NCBI RefSeq assembly: GCF_001457035.1
Contig: NZ_KQ758619.1
Coordinates: 310,001 to 374,000 of the forward strand
DNA length: 64,000 nt
Reading direction: 5' to 3'
Origin: Fictibacillus enclensis
GTDB taxonomy: Bacteria; Bacillota; Bacilli; Bacillales; Fictibacillaceae
Made by a program: the position numbers and the translations under genes. Below the pieces are notes generated by a model that saw nothing but the letters and a program-made list of their open reading frames with translations, was not told the DNA's origin and did no database searches. Shown one piece after another: positions 60,692 to 64,000 of this stretch. Every line of letters starts with the position of its first letter. The stretch's first letter is position 1.

Positions 60692-60720
60692 ATTATAGCT
60701 CATAAAAAACGCAGTGACGA
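60692..60720 (-). promoter_or_regulatory. Promoter of the toxin-like gene
   Basis: On the minus strand TCGTCA (60715-60720), 17 bases, a perfect TATAAT (60692-60697), about 60 bases before the start codon. The message would be about 190 nt. Confidence 0.65.
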
Positions 60721-60745
60721 GATAACCTTTCGTTATTTCGAACAT

Positions 60746-61347
60746 TTATGATAAAGGAACTTGTACAATTTCAGGGTTATTACCTTTTACTATCCGGATT
60801 GAGCAAATGGGCAAGTCCACTACCCCCTGTGCATCACGGATTTTTCTTGTCATTTTTGTCCCGAATACATATAAATTATATTTATTTAAATCTTTTATTA
60901 GATCGTCAAGCGTCTCTTCCGTATCCATTTTCTCGCTAATTTCAAACATATCGTATATATCCATTATGTCACTAGCGACTTCAATGAATGTCCTAATTGC
61001 TTCAACAGCTTTTTTGTCTTCAATATGATCATAATCGTATTCCCATCCATAAGACCCGCCAAGTACTTTAAGTGCTTGGTGGCCATTAATTAGATGTGTT
61101 AAGAAAATTTGTTCGTCTTTCTCCTTTCTTTTCTTCTGCTTCTCCTCTTCCTTGATTAAATCACTTACTTTCATATCAAAAGCCTCTGATATTGCCATAA
61201 GAGTGTCAGGGGATGGTTCACTCCCTTTTTCAATTCGTTGAATGGTCTTTAAACTCTTCCCTACAGTAGAAGCTAAATGGTTTTGAGTCCATCCTCGCTC
61301 CTCTCTTAGTTTTTAATTTTCAGTCCTAAAGTATTTATTTTCAGCAC
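60746..61347 (-). pseudogene. XRE-type helix-turn-helix regulator broken by a one-base deletion
   Basis: Minus-strand sequence above 61198 encodes a clear HTH: KLREERGWTQNHLASTVGKS, then LKTIQRIEKGSEPSPDTLMA, in frame with the 150-residue C-terminal part (MAISEAFDMKVSDLIKEEEK ... EIVQVPLS). A stop codon stands just before this HTH. In the adjacent frame the expected beginning INTLGLKIK is present, and one extra A in the A-run (plus-strand T-run 61310-61314) would join the two. The start is also unclear: GGAGGTG lies six bases before ATA, and a GTG at 61347 is in that frame. Translation from 61198 would give a protein without its DNA-binding part. Confidence 0.7.
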
Positions 61348-61819
61348 CTCCAGATATTTAGCGTTTTTCTTAAGTACAATATACCTTAAAAGTAAGTTAC
61401 TAAAAACGTCATTAAAAGGTCAAATGCAGGTCATTTTTAGGACTTACTAATGATTCAGAAAAAACAATAACATAATAATAATTATGGGTCACAGCATCCT
61501 GAATGTATTAAACAATCAATGGTTTTGGAGCTTCAAACTCACAATAATAAATTACTTATATAAATCAATAAACCATCTTGGTAATGTATGATTGTAAACG
61601 ATTTTAAAAACACTTTTGTGTACGCAAGTGTTTTTACAGATGAAAACACTTTTTGCTTTAATTAACATCGTATAACCTATGACATCCAGACGGGGATGCG
61701 TTATAGATTGTTATTGTCAGCATGTAAAAGCTCCTTAGGAATTCAGCCACAATGTCAAAAGGTATTAATGATTTTTTGTGGAATTAATAGCAGTATCGAA
61801 GGGATAAGGGTGATTCGAT
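61348..61819. other. AT-rich intergenic region
   Basis: No gene seen. A hairpin AACACTTTTGTGTACGCAAGTG with T-run lies near 61610-61635, and AAAACACTTTTTGC follows. Nothing else can be supported. Confidence 0.4.
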
Positions 61820-62519
61820 ATGAGAGAATTTTCATTTGTGGTGAGGGGCCAAAACGTAAATTCTGAGATCGGCGACACGTCCGTTTCCGTGTATTCCAGC
61901 AACGATTGGTGAGTCTCTCGGCCAATTTCGTTTTGGATTTGCCGGAAACCCCGGCCACACGTCCTCGGTGGAGGCTTTGGCGGCGCTGCTGAAGGAATAT
62001 ACAGAATGTGCAAAGGACTGCGGAGATTATACGTCCCTTATCGTGTTTTATGAAACACCGGGGGAAATGGCGGAAAGCATGAAGGTGGAGGAGTATGAAC
62101 AGCTGTTTTGGAGCCAGCTGGCGGGTTTGGCCCAACGGGACACGAGTGAATGGCCGGCCCATATACCGAACGACCCGCATGAACATCTGTGGGAGTTTTG
62201 TTTTCATGAGGAGCAGTACTTTATGTATTGCGGCACACCGGCACATGTTAACCGCCACAGCAGGTATTTTCCCTGTTTTATCCTGGCCATTACCCCAAGG
62301 TGGGTTCTCGAGAGATTCAATTCATCTCCGTCCAGGGCTTCTAAAATCAAACAACGGATTCGTGACCGCCTGAAAAAATATGATTCGATTGATATTCATA
62401 ACGATTTGAAAACGTACGGAAATGAAGATAATTATGAATGGAAGCAATATTTTTTGCGTGATGACGATACGGCGGTATCCAAATGCCCTTTCCACCGGTT
62501 TTTCAAAAAGAAAAAATAA
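61820..62519 (+). pseudogene. YqcI/YcgG-family protein, frameshifted near the start
   Basis: The main frame from 61881 (PFPCIPATIGESLGQFRFGF) to 62519 carries the YqcI/YcgG family pattern: FPC near the N-terminus, 'YEQLFWSQLAGLAQRDTSEW', 'WEFCFHEEQYFM', 'AHVNRHSRYFPCFIL' and 'PRWVLERF'. No start codon precedes FPC in this frame before a stop. The only ATG with a ribosome binding site (AAGGG, 61820) opens another frame that stops at TGA after 30 codons. Removing one base near 61878-61881 joins them into 232 residues, a normal family length. Either a recent frameshift or a sequencing error; an internal GTG at 61968 would give a shortened protein. Function of the family is unknown. Confidence 0.7.
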
Positions 62520-62540
62520 GTTCGTGAAGCGTTCCTGAAT

Positions 62541-62562
62541 AGAGCGGGAGCGCTCTTTTTTC
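62541..62562 (+). terminator. Terminator after the YqcI/YcgG gene
   Basis: AGAGCG, short loop, CGCTCT followed by TTTTTT. Confidence 0.75.
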
Positions 62563-62605
62563 TATTCAATAGTTTTTATGAACAAAATAGTTAGGATATA
62601 GAAAA

Positions 62606-62627
62606 AATAGTGGTAAACTATTATAAT
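62606..62627 (+). promoter_or_regulatory. Promoter region of the terC-like gene with an inverted repeat
   Basis: AATAGT (62606-62611), five bases, ACTATT (62617-62622) form a perfect palindrome that overlaps a perfect TATAAT (62622-62627). Further AATAGT or ACTATT motifs lie upstream and downstream. No clear -35 box is present, which would suit an activator or a repressor-controlled promoter. Confidence 0.45.
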
Positions 62628-62669
62628 GTAATATTAGAGTGAACTATTTAACATAGACAAGGTGGTTTC

Positions 62670-63329
62670 ATGGATAATTTATTGGTCAATCTTTTAGAAA
62701 TCCTTCTTATAAATATTGTGCTGAGCGGGGATAATGCAGTGGTTATCGCGCTTGCCTGCCGGAATTTAGAAGAGCGGCACAGAAACAAGGCCATTTTCTT
62801 CGGTACGTTCGGAGCGGTATTTTTAAGAGTGGTATTAACGTTTGTTGCGGTTTATTTATTGAAGATTCCTTTTTTAAACTTTGTCGGCGGACTGCTGTTG
62901 TTGTGGATTGCCATTAAGCTTTTAAAAGGGGAAGAAGAGGGCGATATTGAAGCGAACTCCAGTCTTTCCGGGGCAATTAAAACCATTATTATAGCGGACC
63001 TTGTCATGAGTTTGGACAACATTGTGGCCGTTGCGGGGGCAGCCAACGGAAATATCGTGCTGATCATTCTTGGTCTCATCATCAGTATTCCATTAATCAT
63101 TTGGGGAAGCCAGCTGCTCATGAAGATCATGACACGATTTCCCATCATCATCATTCTCGGAGCGGCATTGCTCGGCTATACCGCTGGCGAAATGATGCTG
63201 AAGGACAAGGCTGTCGGGCATTATCTCGAAAACATCGATTTCAATCTTCATCTCGTTGTACCGCTTCTGCTCGCCGTGCTTGTCGTTGTGATCGGCAAGT
63301 TCAGCGGCCGGCATGCAGAAAGTCATTAA
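62670..63329 (+). CDS. TerC-family membrane protein (YjbE type), probable metal exporter
   Basis: A 219-residue membrane protein with seven segments and the two TerC metal-site motifs: LSGDNAVVIALACRNL in helix 1-2 and MSLDNIVAVAGAANGN in the middle. It is nearest to the YjbE-type of Bacillus, linked to manganese efflux and metal loading of exported enzymes. AAGGTGG lies five bases before the ATG. No yybP-ykoY riboswitch is seen upstream; a palindrome covers the -10 region instead. It converges on a ZIP-family transporter gene across a strong terminator. Confidence 0.92.
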   Translation: MDNLLVNLLEILLINIVLSGDNAVVIALACRNLEERHRNKAIFFGTFGAVFLRVVLTFVAVYLLKIPFLNFVGGLLLLWIAIKLLKGEEEGDIEANSSLSGAIKTIIIADLVMSLDNIVAVAGAANGNIVLIILGLIISIPLIIWGSQLLMKIMTRFPIIIILGAALLGYTAGEMMLKDKAVGHYLENIDFNLHLVVPLLLAVLVVVIGKFSGRHAESH

Positions 63330-63346
63330 TTCAAAAAGATATAAAA

Positions 63347-63392
63347 GACAAGCCCTCTTTTGTTGACAGAAGTCAGAAGAGGGCTTGTTTTT
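63347..63392. terminator. Bidirectional terminator between two metal-transporter genes
   Basis: ACAAGCCCTCTT and AAGAGGGCTTGT form a perfect 12-bp stem, with T-run on the plus strand. Confidence 0.9.
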
Positions 63393-63394
63393 TG

Positions 63395-64000
63395 TTATAT
63401 TGTCGTCAAGATAAGCGAAACCAACAATCCGATGGCGGCGACCAGCCCGACAATGGATCCTCCTTCTTCAAAGGCTTCGGGCATCATGGTTGAACCGACC
63501 ATGGTGATAATACCGCCTGCTGCAAAAGAGGCAATGATGGCCATGACTTCCTCTGAAGCATTTTCCAAAAAGAAATAGCCGCCCCACGCACTTAAAGTAG
63601 AGATGAAGAGAACAGATAACCAAAGAATCATAATTTTTTGTTTGCTCATATTGCTTTTCAGCATCCCTGACGTACTCGACAAGCCCTCTGGGATATTACT
63701 GATAAAAATGGCGATGACCAGCAGCCAGCTGACATTGTTGTTTTCGATAAGGCTGGCACCGATCATAATCGATTCGGGAATGGCGTCCATCACGGTTCCG
63801 ATAAAAATCGCGAGGCCGGAACTGCTTTTCGAGGCATCATTTTGTCCGGCCGATCTCTTCCGCTGATGGCCTCCTTTTCGAGAGATAAAAAAATCCAGAA
63901 GGGTGAACATGATGGCGCCCACCAAAAAGCCAGACCCTGTTGGGAGCAAACCTCCCGACCGGACAGACTCTCCGAGTAATTCATATGTAGCTGCACCAAT
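63395..64000 (-). CDS. ZIP-family divalent metal transporter (5' truncated by window)
   Basis: The frame is open to the window end, so the N-terminus is missing; 201 codons are visible. Metal-site helices of the ZIP family appear: FIGTVMDAIPESIMIGASLI (helix IV) and ISNIPEGLSSTSGM (helix V), both with the family's polar and charged residues within membrane helices, preceded by a variable loop rich in His, Arg and Lys (RKGGHQRKRS). ZIP proteins import zinc, iron or manganese. The pairing with the convergent terC-like gene suggests metal balance, but the genes are separately transcribed. Confidence 0.88.
   Translation of the reverse strand: MGAATYELLGESVRSGGLLPTGSGFLVGAIMFTLLDFFISRKGGHQRKRSAGQNDASKSSSGLAIFIGTVMDAIPESIMIGASLIENNNVSWLLVIAIFISNIPEGLSSTSGMLKSNMSKQKIMILWLSVLFISTLSAWGGYFFLENASEEVMAIIASFAAGGIITMVGSTMMPEAFEEGGSIVGLVAAIGLLVSLILTTI

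Noticed and set aside
61755-62258. Minus-strand frame of 167 codons
   Set aside because: Antisense to the YqcI/YcgG gene, which has clear family motifs.
62520-62669. yybP-ykoY manganese riboswitch before the terC-like gene
   Set aside because: Looked for because TerC genes often carry it; the leader after the promoter is too short and lacks the conserved loops.

Overview
The window looks like the chromosome of a Gram-positive, endospore-forming Bacillaceae bacterium. Strong AGGAGG-type ribosome binding sites, frequent GTG/TTG starts, Rho-independent terminators and relatives of Bacillus proteins (AprX, YrhD, CtaA, RsbT, RsbR, TerC/YjbE) support this. There is no rRNA to fix the genus; a Bacillus or Fictibacillus-like organism is an inference. 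The left ~50 kb is ordinary chromosomal sequence. The right part, about 52.5-62 kb, is AT-richer, has long gaps, small unknown genes, duplicated cassettes and broken genes, and looks like an accessory region.

Layout. 1-3 kb: the end of a formate dehydrogenase gene with its YrhD-like partner and a DUF4396 membrane protein. 3-9.4 kb: a DUF421 membrane protein, two subtilisin-family proteases (intracellular AprX and a secreted multidomain enzyme), a TauE/SafE exporter and two non-coding repeats. 9.5-28.9 kb: a carbohydrate region. A minus-strand group (GH84 glycosidase and two secreted beta-propeller proteins) diverges from a plus-strand ABC importer (lipoprotein and two permeases, no own ATPase) followed by a GntR/solute-binding fusion regulator, a dehydrogenase, a second regulator and a phosphoesterase-fold hydrolase. 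An MFS pump, an esterase and an epimerase/aldolase-type pair follow.

28.9-37.5 kb: a guanidine-degradation locus. A biotin carboxylase of the urea/guanidine type, two DUF1989 proteins (carboxyguanidine deiminase type) and allophanate hydrolase lie behind one guanidine-I (ykkC) riboswitch. An APC-family permease lies behind a second. Both leaders have a readable promoter, aptamer and intrinsic terminator, so import and breakdown of guanidine appear to be switched on together by antitermination.

37.7-51.6 kb: an exported M28 peptidase, a lactonase, an arylamine acetyltransferase-like protein and heme A synthase. Next comes a stress-signalling-like stretch (RsbT-type kinase, two paralogous DUF2294 proteins, a TrmB regulator with a clear operator, an RsbR-type STAS protein). 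A flavin amine oxidase, a YihY/BrkB membrane protein and a Ser/Cys/His-rich protein with a C1q-like C-terminus, probably on the spore surface, complete it.

51.8-64 kb: a HAD phosphatase, several small unknown genes, a second RsbR-type protein with a sigma-B-like promoter, and two copies of a ~465 bp cassette carrying an identical KGG-repeat stress protein with a sigma-B-like promoter. A signal-less zincin-like protein, a methyltransferase, a candidate type I toxin with overlapping antisense RNA, an HTH gene and a YqcI/YcgG gene each broken by one base, and two metal transporters (TerC, and ZIP cut by the window end) follow.
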